Of a DNA stretch of 64,000 nucleotides, positions 34,931 through 47,187 are shown piece after piece. Positions within the stretch are counted from its first letter, which is position 1. Every line of letters begins with the position of its first letter. This DNA comes from Nageia nagi (Eukaryota > Pinophyta): the NCBI GenBank assembly GCA_050084985.1, contig JBITNC010000001.1, positions 200,942,001 to 201,006,000 on the forward strand, given 5' to 3'. Made by a program: the position numbers and the translations under genes. The notes beneath the pieces are model-generated. The model did no database searches, was not told the DNA's origin, and saw only the letters and a program-made list of their open reading frames with translations.

Positions 34931-37660
34931 ATGGTTCAAACTAGAAGTATGATTGCTAAGAAAATGCAAGAACACCCACTTGAAATACAAGAAATAGATC
35001 CAGACAATATGGATTTGATAGAGTCTTCAGTTAGGAGGCCACCTCCTTTAGATGAATCAGATCCATGGGTAGTTTGTTATGTGGGTAAAGATTGGGATTA
35101 GGGTTATGATCAATCTAGATTGCAAAGACAAATTATAGAGGATCCTATTGCAAGGGCTAGAATGCAAGTGTTAGATGAAGATTTAATTGAAATTCATCAT
35201 CATCTAGCTAATTATAGGGCTATTCCTAAGATGTCTTCTAGTTTACCAGGAGATGTAGAAAAACTAAATCAAAGGCTTGATAACTTAGAAATTGATGAGG
35301 ATAAATCTCAGGTTGAAACCATAGCGGTACCAAAGACTGAGCCATATAAAGTTAAATATGAAAGAGTCATTCATCAATTATCAGATGGTTGAAGAGTTAG
35401 TTCTTTAATTCGAAAAGAGGGATCTTCTTTTTCTCATAAATCTCTCAAATTACGAAAAAATGAAGTATCAATACCTATGATTAATTTATCTCAAAGAGCT
35501 CCTTCAATGAAGCAAACGGAGAAATCTTATTCCTCAAATGAAGGATTAAATAGAAGGACATATAAGTTCAAAATAGAAGAGATACCTTCTTATGAAGAAT
35601 TAAAAGAACGATGATTATATAAAACAAAAGTTGGTCAAAAATTCACGGAAGTATATGCTGATGATATTAAAAAGGCCACAGAGATGCAATATCTTCTAAA
35701 GGAAGAAAATAGAAAAGCTAATGAATTCATTAAAATTCAAGAACAAGAGAATAAATTAAAAGAAATGGAAGATAAACTTCTTAGAGATAAAAGGAAATTC
35801 ATAGAACAAGAACAAGCAAACAAAGAAAGAAATGAATTCCTAGAACAAGAAAAGAAAAGACTTCATAAAGAACATGAGATTCAACTTCGTTTAAAAGAAT
35901 TACAACTTAAAGAATTAGAAATTGAAAAAATTAAAAAGGAACAATATCTTCGTATGGAGAAATAAAAGCAACAACAGTGGGATGAATATCAAAAAATAAA
36001 AAATTTGAAACGTGAAACTCCTGAAGGAAGTCAAATACAAAGATATCAAGACCCTTACTTAGACAAACAAGAAGCAATGGATAAAGAGATAGCCATTTTG
36101 TTACAAAAGGAAATGGATAAAGAACTAGAACTTCAAAAATTATATGATAAACAAAAGCAAGATTCCATTAAAATTTGGGTTGAACAAACCCAAAATCAAA
36201 CAAAATGACTTGATTACAAAGGAAAAGATCTATATGGAAAAAGTATATCCCAAAAACCTCCTAAAATCCCTATTTTGTGATGTCATTCACCTCTTAAAAT
36301 ATTGCCTCCACCACCATCAGAGTTTCCTTCTGATTATGAGTCTTACACTTCAAGATCAATTTCAGAAAAGGATCTGAATATTCGAAGATATCATAGACAC
36401 ACTCAAGGTCATAGAACTGATAAAGAATTAGAAGACTTTATGAAAGATTTTATAAATCGAGAAATGAATGTTCAAGGGCTTAAAAAGTTAAATTATAAGA
36501 ACATTTGCAATGAGCCTATTCATCCAAGTGTTCCAAAAAAGAAATTACCATATAGGTTTGAATTTCCTAAGATAGAACCATTCAAAGGAAAAGAGGATCC
36601 CAAAGAACACTTGAGAAAATTTACATTTTCTAGCTATCAGATAGCTAATGATGACTCATTAATGTTACGTATATTTCATATGACACTCGCAGGTCAAGCT
36701 TTGGATTGGTATAATAGTTTACCTATACATAGTTTATATACGTTCGAACAATTGGCTAATCAATTTCTTGAACACTTTAGAATCAATATTAAAGAAAGAT
36801 CTTCAATTATCGATCTTACAAGATTACAACAGTTTCCTGATGAAACTATACAAGATTACATCTCAAGATGGTAGGTTATACTTACTAGTATGTCTTACAT
36901 AATACCACAAGAAGAATTGGTTAAATTATTTAGCCAAAGTTACTTAAGACCAATAGTCAGTGTTCTCCAAATTCAACAACATAAAACTTTTGAAGAAGCT
37001 ATTGCTCAAGTAGTAGTTATAGAAAGAGTTAAAATTCAAGATGGAGAACTAAAACTTAAGAAAAAAGAATACAAAAAGGGTAATCAATATGAAAACATTA
37101 TTAAACAACCACAAAATAATCAAATAGCTATGACAGAAAATCCTGATCAATCTTCAAAAATCGAAGAAAATGTTGAACCTAAGCCTAAAAGAAAATTTAC
37201 CCCATTATCAGAACCATTAGCTAAAATACTTAAAAAATTATGTGATAATGGTATGATTATATTACCTGATATAAGACCTGAAAATCCTAATGCTAAAGGA
37301 AGTAAGTGGTATAAGGAGAATGAATTTTGTGCTTATCATAGGCAAAAGGGACATAATACAAATAAATGTCGAACTTTACAGTATAAGATTCAAGACTTGA
37401 TAGATAGTCGAAAAATAGATGTGGATAATCCTATTGTGCCCTCAAATCAAAATTTAGGGATATATCAAAACCCCTTACCTTCACATCAGGCCAACAATGT
37501 GGCAATTGTCCCAAACCAAATGAATTATATATGGAATAATAAAGACATACCATTTATAGGAGCTATAGATGATTCAATGCATATGATAGGTATAGCTACA
37601 CAAGCACAACAATATCAAAAGAAATAGGATAATCCATGAAGAAATCAATCAACGATAAGC
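34931..37660 (+). pseudogene. Element D gag with long coiled-coil N-terminal extension
   Basis: ATG at 34931 opens a frame that continues, interrupted only by point stops (35099, 35390, ~35613, 35963, 36206 and others), into the protease. About 450 codons precede the capsid. They include a strong Glu/Lys/Gln heptad region (35684-35965, 36005-36208; e.g. KLKEMEDKLLRDKRKFIEQE) predicted to form a coiled coil. The capsid core at 36540-36880 has KKLPYRFEFPKIEPFKGKED, then LAGQALDWYNSLPIHSLYTF and QQFPDETIQDYISRW (Retrotrans_gag). A knuckle FCAYHRQKGHNTNKC (CX2HX4HX4C) follows near 37326. The shadow frame 36144-36377 is not a gene. Confidence 0.85.
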
Positions 37661-37744
37661 CCAACTAATACACAACCTATACCTATACCTCTTCCACAAT
37701 AACCTAAAGTTTCAATAAAAGGTGTTCTTCAACGACAACTAAAG

Positions 37745-38665
37745 ATGTCTCCAGTTAAAATGACCTTATTTGAATTATTACAACAATCTAAAAGTTACAG
37801 GGAAGCTATGAATCAAATTTTACAAGAAATTCAAGTGGATGTTAGTAATCCTAATAATTTCATTTCAATAGTTGAAAGTTTGAAGATATCCCAACAACCT
37901 AGTATCACCTTTTATGAAAAAGAAAAATTAAATAATGATGGGCCAGGCAGATTAGATCCACCCTTACACATAATTGGTAAGGTAGATGGAAAATTATTTA
38001 AAAGAATTTTAATAGATGAAGGTTTAGCCATAAATATAATTTCAAATGCTACATATAAAAAGTTGAATTTACCAGATTCACTTATCTTAGCTCCTTGTTT
38101 TTAAATTAGAGCTTTTAATGATGCAGTGTGTTCAACTCTAGGATCAATAGTGCTTCCAATTATAGTAGGAGCTAAAACTGTCCAAACTTTGTTACATATA
38201 ATTGAAGGAAACATCATACAATATAATGTTCTTTTAGGATGCCCATGGATTAGAGAAATGCAATGTGTCCCATCAACTTATCATGGATGTTTAAAATACA
38301 TCTATAAAGATAAAGTTCATTGTGTGTTTAAAGATCCAGACCCTTATTCACATTGTAATTTAATTTTTGATCCAAGTAAAGTGACATTACCATCTCCTAA
38401 TCTATCAACCATATTAATGAACAAAAATATGAATCAATCTGAAGTCATAAAAGGAAAAAGTGATATAGCTATACAAGATAAAGATACTTGGGAAAAAGTT
38501 CCTAAAACTTTAAATGAAAAACATGGAGCTTCTTCATCAAAACAAGTAAATACTACATCTAATAATAACTCATCCAATGTATATCCAGTAAAAATTAAAT
38601 TAATGGATTTAGGGATGGGAGAATATGACGTAGATGATGTTATATTAAATATACCTTCATCATAA
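37745..38665 (+). pseudogene. Element D aspartic protease region
   Basis: It is in the same frame as gag. LHIIGKVDGKLFKRILID leads to EGLAINIISNATYKKLNLP, the retropepsin active-site segment. The catalytic triad, usually D-G-G or D-S-G in the lineage, reads D-E-G, and the Ser after it is Leu. Both changes are single transitions, so the enzyme would be dead. The second part (38126-38665) keeps the flap/C-terminal text IIEGNIIQYNVLLGCPWIRE (the usual text is YNxILGRPWL). It would cleave the polyprotein. Confidence 0.8.
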
Positions 38666-38668
38666 GAA

Positions 38669-40137
38669 GTGGGTAAAGTATCTGAATCACCTAGTGTAAT
38701 TGGGCAAATAGTACCTTTAGGAGAAACACCTAATCAAACAATGTTTGTTTATGCGGGAATAGTAGATCCTATATCAACAATATACAATCAAACATATGAA
38801 GGATATTTCAATAATGATATGAAATATTTATCACCATGTTCAAGAACATTTGTTCTAAACTCTTTTGACAAATGTAATTGGCAAGGATGAGGATTGGGTC
38901 GATATGAACAGGGTCCCCAAGAAATAATTGAATTACAATACCAAGATCCCATTGATAAAAGGGGATTAGGTTATCAGAATAAATATAAAAATCTTGCTAA
39001 ATTAGGAAATTTAGAAGAAGAGAATTTGGATTACAATGAAAAATTTTCAGAGAAAGAACCCATAGTACAAGAAATTATTAATCTAAAAGAAGAACAATTA
39101 AGTGAAATGGATGTCTTAGAAGATATCAAAATGCTCTTTATTAATAATATTGAGCTACCTTGGAATCATTCATACTCACCAAGTGATATACAAGAAAAAA
39201 CTATATTGCATTTAATTAAATCTAATCCTTCATCATGGGGAGCTTATGAATGTTATATGTATGAAGATAAGTTGGAAATAGATGTCAACATAACTCAATT
39301 GTTACATGTTGAAAGATCTAAAATTGATACAATAAATATAATTTGTGAAGCTTGGCCATACGATTGGCCAATCATCACAATAAATTGTATACAAGTTCGT
39401 AAAACACAATTAAAATATGGAAAAAACAAAATATTTACAACATTTTATGGTGATGTTATATTTGAAGAAGTAGTAAAATGTTTCCAAATTAATAAAATGA
39501 TCTTTGATTACACATCACATTTTATGAAAGGTTATCTTAGGATTCAAGTTAAGAGTAAACATTTTCTGTGAATGTTAGATCAATATAGTAAAGAAAAAAT
39601 TAATAGAACACACAAAATAAATAAAAATGTTGAATCATCAATTCCTTCATATATACCATCGATAAACATGGTTACAATAAAAGAAAATATTACTGAAGAT
39701 CAAAATAATGAACAAATAAATAAAAAATAAAGATTTAATTAGAACAATAGCTGATACTTCTACAGATGAAGTAATTGTTGATTTCTCTCTCATATCATCT
39801 AATCCTTCAGCACATGAATTCAAAAATGTAGATCACATATTTAGATCCTTCGAAAATCATGTATCTACGAATGAACAAACTCAAGAATATGATGAAGAAT
39901 ATAGTGTTAACAATAAAGGTTGGATACCATTACCAAATCAACTAGAATAAGGGTCGCATATGCTTACTGAAAATGTCTTAGAAATAAATGTTAGTAATGA
40001 TCCTCAAAATCTTAAAATTATTCAATTAGGAGAAAACCTCACTGAAAATGAACGAGAAGAAATTATAACCTTATTAAAAGAATGAGAAAAGGTATTTGCA
40101 TGGTCATATGCAGACATGCCTGGAATAGATCCTAAAT
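38669..40137 (+). pseudogene. Element D protease-RT linker with WP-module copy 1
   Basis: This is a ~480-codon region between protease and RT. It stays in the gag frame to about 39728, then shifts frame (39732-40137). It contains the phrase ICEAWPYDWPIITINC and, ~45 residues later, NKMIFDYTSHF (39340-39540). This module recurs twice downstream of integrase. The last part, ENLTENEREEIITLLKE then KVFAWSYADMPGID, is the standard Tat pre-RT segment (usually FAWxxxDMPGID). No function is known for the module. Confidence 0.75.
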
Positions 40138-40138
40138 A

Positions 40139-41440
40139 GTAATACATAATTTAGCATTAAAATCTAATGCTAAGCCTGTTAAACAAAAATTACGTAAAAT
40201 GCATCCCACTATAGCATTAATGGTAAAAGAAGAACTTCAAAAACTATTAGAAGTTAAATTTATACAACCTATAGATTATTCAGATTGGATATCTAATATG
40301 GTACCTGTGAAAAAACCAAATGGAAAAATAAGAATATGTACAGATTTCCATGATCTTAACAAAGCTTATACTAAGGATGATTTCCCTCTACCTAGCATTG
40401 ATAGTTTGGTAGATTCGACAGCAGGACATGATATGTTGTCATTAATGGATGGATTTTCTAGCTATAATCAAATAAAAATAGCCACTGAAGATCAACATAA
40501 AATGGCTTTTATAACTCCTTAGGGTACCTTTTGTTATAAAGTTATGCCTTTTGGATTAAAAAATACCGGGGCAACTTATCAAAGGGCTATGACTTATATA
40601 TTTCATGATTATATGCATGACATAGTAGAAGATTATGTCGATGATTTGTTGGCTAGATCTAAATATTGAAAAGATCATGGAAAAATTTTAATTAAAGTCT
40701 TAGATAGATTATTAGAACATAAAGTAAGATTAAATCCAAAAAAAATGTGTTTTTGGTGTAACTTCAGGAAAATTATTAGGATTTATTGTGTCCCGACGAG
40801 GAATTGAAATAGATCCTAGTAAAGTAAAGGTAATAGTGGATATGCCACCTCTAGTAAATTTGAAACAACTACAAAGTTTACAAGGCAAGTTACAAGCCAT
40901 TAGAAGATTCATAGCACAACTTTCTGATAAATGTAAACCATTTACAAAATTATTAAAAAAGGGGATAGAATATCATTGGGGTAAAGAGCAACAAGATGCA
41001 TTCGATGAAATTAAAAGATATTTATTATCTCCTCCTATCTTAAGTCCACCAATAAAAGATATACCCCTTTTGTTATATATTTTCGATACTAAAACTGCTT
41101 TAGGAACAATGCTTGCTCAAAAGAATGAACACAATCAAGAGCAAGCTATATATTATCTAAGGAGAACACTTGTGAGTTATGAGATTAAGTATATATATTT
41201 GGAAAAATTATGTCTTGCTATCGTTTTTGCTATTAAAAAACTTCGACATTATATGCTTAATCATACAACATATGTCATTTCTAAAGTGGATCCATTGAAA
41301 CATATGATGAATAAAACTTATCAAAATTCAAGAACTACAAAGTGGATAATACATTTAACTGAATTTGATTTACATTTTATTGGACAAAAGTCAATAAAAG
41401 GACAAGTAATTGCTGATTATCTTGCTGATGCTCCATTGTA
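40139..41440 (+). pseudogene. Element D reverse transcriptase and first RNase H
   Basis: RT motifs in order: VKEELQKLLEVKFIQPIDYS, WISNMVPVKKPNGKIRICTD, LMDGFSSYNQIKIA, a stop replacing the Trp of the usual TP-W-GTF (TGG>TAG at 40520), CYKVMPFGLKN, then the catalytic YVDDLLA at 40637. A one-base gain in a run of eight A (40738-40745) shifts the frame. After it come TSGKLLGFIVSRRGIEIDPS, LQGKLQAIRRFIAQ and the Ty3-type RNase H (LLYIFDTKTALGTMLAQ, YLEKLCLAIVFAIKKLRHY), ending QVIADYLADAPL. It would copy the RNA into cDNA and degrade the RNA strand. Confidence 0.92.
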
Positions 41441-41480
41441 AGATAATAAACCACTTGTCATTGAATTACTCGATGATGGG

Positions 41481-41984
41481 GTGTTTCAATTAGATGAAAT
41501 TGAAATACCTGTAGAACCCGAAAATGATTGGGATATGACAATACACTTTGATGGTTCTCGATGTGAACAAGGTGGTGGAGTAGGTGTTGTATTTATAACA
41601 CCACAAGGGATCCCTATACCATATTCATTTAAATTAAAATTTCCTTGTACTAATAATAATGTGAAATACGAAGCTTTGATATTAGCATTAAAAACTACTA
41701 TTAAATTAAAACTTAAAAGAATTAAGATTATTGGAGATTCTTTACTCATCGTAAATCAAGTGAAAGGAATCTATCAATGTAAAGAACCTTTACTTCAAAA
41801 GTATAAAGCGTTAGTCGAGAAATTATTAAAAAAATTTGACCAATTTAGTATAGAAGCGGCACCAAGATCATCTAATAGATTTGCAGATGCTATGTCTTCT
41901 ATTGGATCTCTTATCCCGGAAGATCCTAAAAAATCTTCAATTCAAGTTGAAATAATTCAATTATCTCAATCATCATTACAATAG
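41481..41984 (+). pseudogene. Element D second (archaeal-like) RNase H
   Basis: This 167-codon open stretch separates the first RNase H from integrase. It has the RNase H acidic set: IHFDGSRCEQGGGVGVVF (first Asp), NNNVKYEALILAL (Glu), IIGDSLLIVNQVKG (Asp) and RSSNRFADAMSS (last Asp). Presence of this extra RNase H is a hallmark of the Tat lineage. The minus-strand frame 41486-41749 is a shadow. Confidence 0.9.
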
Positions 41985-42039
41985 GAAGATGAAGAAAAAA
42001 GTGTATTAAATATTGACGTAACTGATAAAGATAATTGGT

Positions 42040-43315
42040 ACAAAGAATTGACAGATTTTTAAAATTTAGAACTCTTCCTGCAAACCTTAATAAATCATCA
42101 CGATGAGCTTTTAAAATTAAAGCAACTAAATATTGTTTGATAGGGGATATCTTGCATCGATGAAATTTCAATGGTATTTTACTCAGATGTCTTGAATGGA
42201 ATGATGTTAAAAAGGCTATATCCTCCGCCCATGATGGAACATGCGGAGGACATTTTAATGGTGTTGCAATTGCAAAATGATTAATATGAATGGGGTATTA
42301 TTGGCCAACTATGGAAAAAGATTGTTGTGAATATGTTAAAAAATGTTTTAAATGTCAACAATATGCTCATTTATTTTCACAACCATCTCAAGAACTACAT
42401 CCTATACAATCACTTTGGCCATTCTCTAAATGGGCATTAGATTTAATAGGACAAATTACACCTACATCTTCTGGTGGACACAAGTTCATAATTACAGCAA
42501 CTGAATATTTTACCAAATGGGTAGAGGCTATTCCCATGACTTCAACCATTGGTTCATGAATCACGAATTTTATAGAAAATTATATTATATGTAGATTTGG
42601 TGTGCCAAACCAATTAATTATGGATAATGGAAAAAAATTTAAAAATAAGGATGTAAAACAAATATGTGATAAGTATAAAATTAAACAAAGTTTTTCCACT
42701 CCATATTATTCACAAGGCAATGGACAGGCAGAGGCTACTAATAAAACTATTCAGAACATCTTAGCAAAAATAGTAAATGATTCTCATAGAGATTGGCATA
42801 TTCAAATACCAAAATCCTTATGGGCTTATCATACTAATGTATGCACTCCTATTGGGGCAACACCATTCTCTTTGGTATATGGAACAGAAGCCATCCTACC
42901 CATAGAACTTGAAATACCATCCCTTAGAGTAAATCTAAGTGAGCAAAATTCTGACGAAGAAGCAAGATAGACTCGCTTAGATTAGTTATTGTTTTTAGAT
43001 GAAAAACGTATTAATGCTTTAGAGCATATGCATGTTTATCAAGAGAGGATAAAATGAGCTTTTGATTAAAGGGTTCTAATTCGTGAGTTCAAAATAGGTG
43101 ATTTAGTTTTAAAAAAAAATCAACAAACTTCATGAATAGAATGAAAGCTTAGAGATAAGTTTGCTCCAAATTGGTTAGGACCATATGTCATTAAGAAAAA
43201 ATTTGGTAAAGGAACTTATCATTTGTCAGATTTAGAAGGAAATGAAGAGTGTGAACCCATAAATATCATGCATCTTCGACCTTTTTATACTTTAAAAAAA
43301 AAATGTGTATATTAG
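42040..43315 (+). pseudogene. Element D integrase
   Basis: The zinc-binding HHCC domain reads AHDGTCGGHFNG then YVKKCFKCQQYAH (about 42225-42365). The core has WALDLIGQITPTSSGGHKF (first Asp), LIMDNGKKFKN (second Asp) and YYSQGNGQAEATNKTI (Glu), giving an intact DDE set at 42440-42740. The C-terminal part, after several stops, has NWLGPYVIKK and PINIMHLRPFY (the GPY/F-type module). Stops are CGA>TGA and similar. It would join the cDNA ends to host DNA and make the 5-bp duplication seen. Confidence 0.9.
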
Positions 43316-43325
43316 TTTTCTTTTG

Positions 43326-43330
<5 letters not shown>

Positions 43331-43358
<28 letters not shown>

Positions 43359-43390
43359 ATGTATATATATATATATATATATATATTAAT
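43331..43390. repeat. (TA)n microsatellite after integrase
   Basis: Two AT runs separated by AATGTATA lie between pol and the first extra sense ORF. Confidence 0.9.
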
Positions 43391-43424
43391 ATTTGTCAAG
43401 TGTTAATGATTAAAAATAGAAAAG

Positions 43425-44624
43425 ATGAATCTAGCAAAGGAAGCTGCTGAAGGTAGCATAGCACAATCACAAGCACGAATTCCACCGCTAAGGTATCCAG
43501 GTGATTTAGCATTAATATATTTAAAACATAGACTTGATTTTAATCTCTTAAATTATTTACGAATGACTATTGATGAACAATTCGAAAGAACACACCATAT
43601 GCTTTGCAGTGTAAATAGTGGTTGGAGAGTCACTTTTTGTGGGTATAATGTAGACATTAATTTAGATCCACAAATATATTTCACCCATATGGAAAAAACA
43701 TTACAAGAAATAACAACTTGCTATTTACAATGGCCTTACAGAATACCAAAAATTGTCATAAATTATCAATTAACTAAATATTCACTCATTCTCGCTAGGT
43801 TGAAATACATTAAACAATTAACCGAAAGCCTAGATTGGATGGATAAACTCGTACATTTTTTACCTCATAAAAAGGTAATTTATGATTTTTTATATACTTT
43901 TGTGGCTTTTCCTCCCAGAATGTTACAACGATAATATAGGCAAACTCATAGATTTTTTCACATGCAAATGCGACATATAATTTGGAAATGAAGATTGGAG
44001 AAAAGGCAAGCTTGTCGTATTACCGAGCTTAAAATGCTAAATCAAATAAGGATTAGAAATGAGATTATTGAAAAATTTTCAACAAGACATAGGGTACGGA
44101 ATAATGAAAGTTATCTTCTAGGATTCGAGAGTAGGTATGACAAAGATCTCTTTATGAAAGTCATTCGTAATTTTCCTACTCCTTTGTATTCAAATATCTT
44201 TTCCATACCTGTTGAACTACAACAAAAAGTGGCCCTGACATTCTATGATACACATGAATTAGTTGGGATATTAAAGTAAATTGATACAAAGTTATTGTTT
44301 GTATTCGAGCATTTGAGTTATGGTGTTCTCCTAGCTCAGAATTTGATTTAATGATCTACTTTTGTCTTCTATGGCCTACAGAAAAACCTAAAATAATAGT
44401 GGATTGTACTCACAATATGACTTTTAAATATCAAGAATAAGTCATCTCAATCATGCAAATCGTAACATCTGAACACTTAGATTATTGTGTTTCAGAAATC
44501 TATCACAATCAAGTAATACTAGATTATAGTTTGTTATTTAGTTCAACACATTGTTCATTTAATCCTGATGCAATTCAAACTCGATTTGAACATGTCACGA
44601 ATAGATTCCTTAGAAGAATATAAA
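43425..44624 (+). pseudogene. Element D extra sense ORF 1 with WP-module copies 2 and 3
   Basis: ATG at 43425 opens 169 codons. The frame continues past two transition stops to 44279, then shifts one frame and stays open to 44622 apart from two stops. No known domain is recognised. Two phrases match the protease-RT linker: LQWPYRIPKIVINYQLTKY with KKVIYDFLYTF (43725-43910), and LLWPTEKPKIIVDCTHNMTF with NQVILDYSLLF (44368-44545). The protein is basic and rich in aromatic and hydrophobic residues. It is probably an accessory product of the element. A separate gene under its own start is possible because (TA)n DNA separates it from integrase. Confidence 0.65.
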
Positions 44625-44721
44625 TATATACATAAAAAAAATTCTTTATATATGTTTGTAAATAGTATACTAGAAAACTAATATATAATCATCACTATTT
44701 GATGCAGGTAGCATCAAAATA

Positions 44722-45402
44722 ATGGATCATTGTTGTTTTGGAGAAGGTGATCACAATCAACCTAATCCATATTTTATGATACCTATTATACCATGTCATC
44801 AAGATTATAGATCTTTTCCTCCATGTTTAATGACTAAACCCATTCAATATCAATCAAATGAAATGATTAATCCTTAATTTATAGATTGCTTTCCAAAAAA
44901 TATTAAATATATCATCCTACAAAAGGTAATCTATACTCAATTAATTGAACAATCAAATGATGCCTATGGTAGATTATGTAACTCATCTCATATTGAATTT
45001 GAAATTTTTAATCAACCTTGTTGGGGATTGTGTCATATAAATGAAATACCTGATAATGAATGTTTACAAGATCTTTTGACTCTCCTCAAATGACCTAGTT
45101 TTGTATGGTGAATAATGATAAAAACTGTACCTAATGAATATTTACATCAATTAATTACTTCACTAGGGTCTATGCCATTACATCCACAAGACCATTATAA
45201 TCCATCATTTGTTGCCTCTGTGGCATATATGTTTTCTCTAGCCTGGAATATTTCTTTTGACTTCGATATTTTACAAGAAAATCCAAGTTGGTTAATTCAA
45301 TTTAAATCAATAATCAAAGCACAATTTTCACCTATATCATATAGGTTTTTATTATATAACTTTCTTCTATCACGACATAGAATCATCAATGAAGAAAGAT
45401 AA
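44722..45402 (+). pseudogene. Element D extra sense ORF 2
   Basis: ATG at 44722 opens a 226-codon frame with only three stops (44875, 45091, 45109), each one transition from sense. Text includes HCCFGEGDHNQPNPYFMIPI, IEFEIFNQPCWGLCHI and YMFSLAWNISFDFDILQENP. No family is recognised. A splice-acceptor-like TTTGATGCAG ends at 44706, so ORF 1 and ORF 2 could be exons of one gene. That is inference. Confidence 0.55.
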
Positions 45403-45404
45403 AA

Positions 45405-47187
45405 ATTATAAATTATAAAATCCTAAAAAAGAAAATTAAATAAAAAAAAATTAAACATTATAAAATCCTAAAAACTAAAAATTATAAAATCCTAAAAAAT
45501 TGAAAACTACAAAACACTTAAAAATTATAAAATATACCTAGATGGAAACATCTAGAGGTCACTTGGCAATGGGGTGCCCTACCCTTATGTGGTGTAAATA
45601 TGTGTTGCATACCATTGTAAAAAGTGATTATCCAGTAAATGTGTAAAGTATGAAAAGGTCATTTTAGAATAATCTCCTTGTTATCACTACATTCGTTTTG
45701 TCTTTCTTTCATAAAGAAATGATATACACTAGATGATAGAAAAACATAAAATTTGTATGTTTGAAGAAAAATCAAAAAACTCTAAACACTTAATACATTA
45801 AAGAATTCTAAGAAAATTTGAATGAAATTATTTTAAAAATATTAAGAGTGAAAATTTACATATCTATCCTGTTATTCGCTTCATCTCGAACCCAAGAATC
45901 ATTTGGCAAAAAAAAAAAATTTAATTGCTACATCATATCAATGATTCTTGGGTGATTACAATATAATCTACCGGGGCTATGGACGCCTGACTGGCAGTAG
46001 AGCAAGGTTGTAGTGGGATCAAGTGGTTAATCCTCATCAGGGCTATGGATGCCTATCTGGCAATGAGGCATACCTTATGAGTGGCGATATGTCCATTTTG
46101 GTTAGCGATTTTCTTACCTATGGACCTCTATACGTTTCATATGGATAGACTAGCTCATTAATGTTTCTGAGATATTCCATATCAAATGATCTAAGAAGGG
46201 AAATGAATGTCACTACACACACGGAGTTTTAGGTTTTTTATCAACATATAACAATATTGTTTGATATCATCTTAGGTTGTTAAATCTTGAGATAAAGAAA
46301 GATAAGGTAAATGTTATAATAACTTGGTTATTAATCCAAAATCACCTAATCTTTTGTCATAGTGAGTATTTTTCTTTTGTATTTTGTTGTGTTTAAAATC
46401 ATTTGTGTCATTTTGTTAAACCCACTCCTTTTAATAATATCATTACCATTGAACATTATTAAAATTGCTTTTCTTTGGAAAGGATAAGAATGATTATTTA
46501 TTGTTCCCCTGACCTAGATAAAGTTAATGTTCATAAACATCCATAAATCATTAGTTTATCATGTCAAGTGGTTTATTGTAAAATTTGCCAAGTGCAGAAG
46601 ATGATGAGCTCTGATTCCATAAAAAATACAATAAACCAAGATAGAGTTAATATTCATGAATAGTTTATTGTGTTGAGTGTTTTATTGTAAAATTGCCAAG
46701 TGCGGAAAATGATGCATCTGATTCCGCAAAAATATAAGAAAAAATGTCCTTAAATAATTAATCTTAAATTTAAAAATGATTAAATATTTAAATGATTCTT
46801 AACTAATTAGGTTAACATATATATTTCAGATAATAATATCAAAAATCTAAAGAAATTTTAAATCCATTTTTCATCATTATTTATTAAATTATTTATTAAC
46901 AAGTTATATATATATAAAAGGACAATTATGTTTATTACTATTTTTTATAATCTACATAACATGACATCATAAGTTATTTTATCATAAATCCCATAAATAA
47001 ATAAAATGTAAGACCATGCATCAAGAATCATAGAAATATCATAACATATCATCAGTCTATCCATCAAACAATAAAAATAATCTAAGTAGTCCATCAGGAA
47101 ACCATAACATCATAACCATCATAGCAACGTGAGTCATAATAACAAAAAATAAAAGTCCATTATACATATATCATCAAAAATAGAATA
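45405..47187. repeat. Non-coding middle region of element D with short direct repeats
   Basis: No gene. TTATAAAATCCTAAAAA recurs three to four times at 45415-45500. GGGCTATGGACGCCTGACTG (45974) recurs as GGGCTATGGATGCCTATCTG (46039). GTTTATTGTAAAATTTGCCA with the following AAGTGCAGAAGATGATG (about 46571) recurs near 46679. This zone separates the converging sense and antisense genes and should contain both their polyadenylation sites. Confidence 0.6.
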
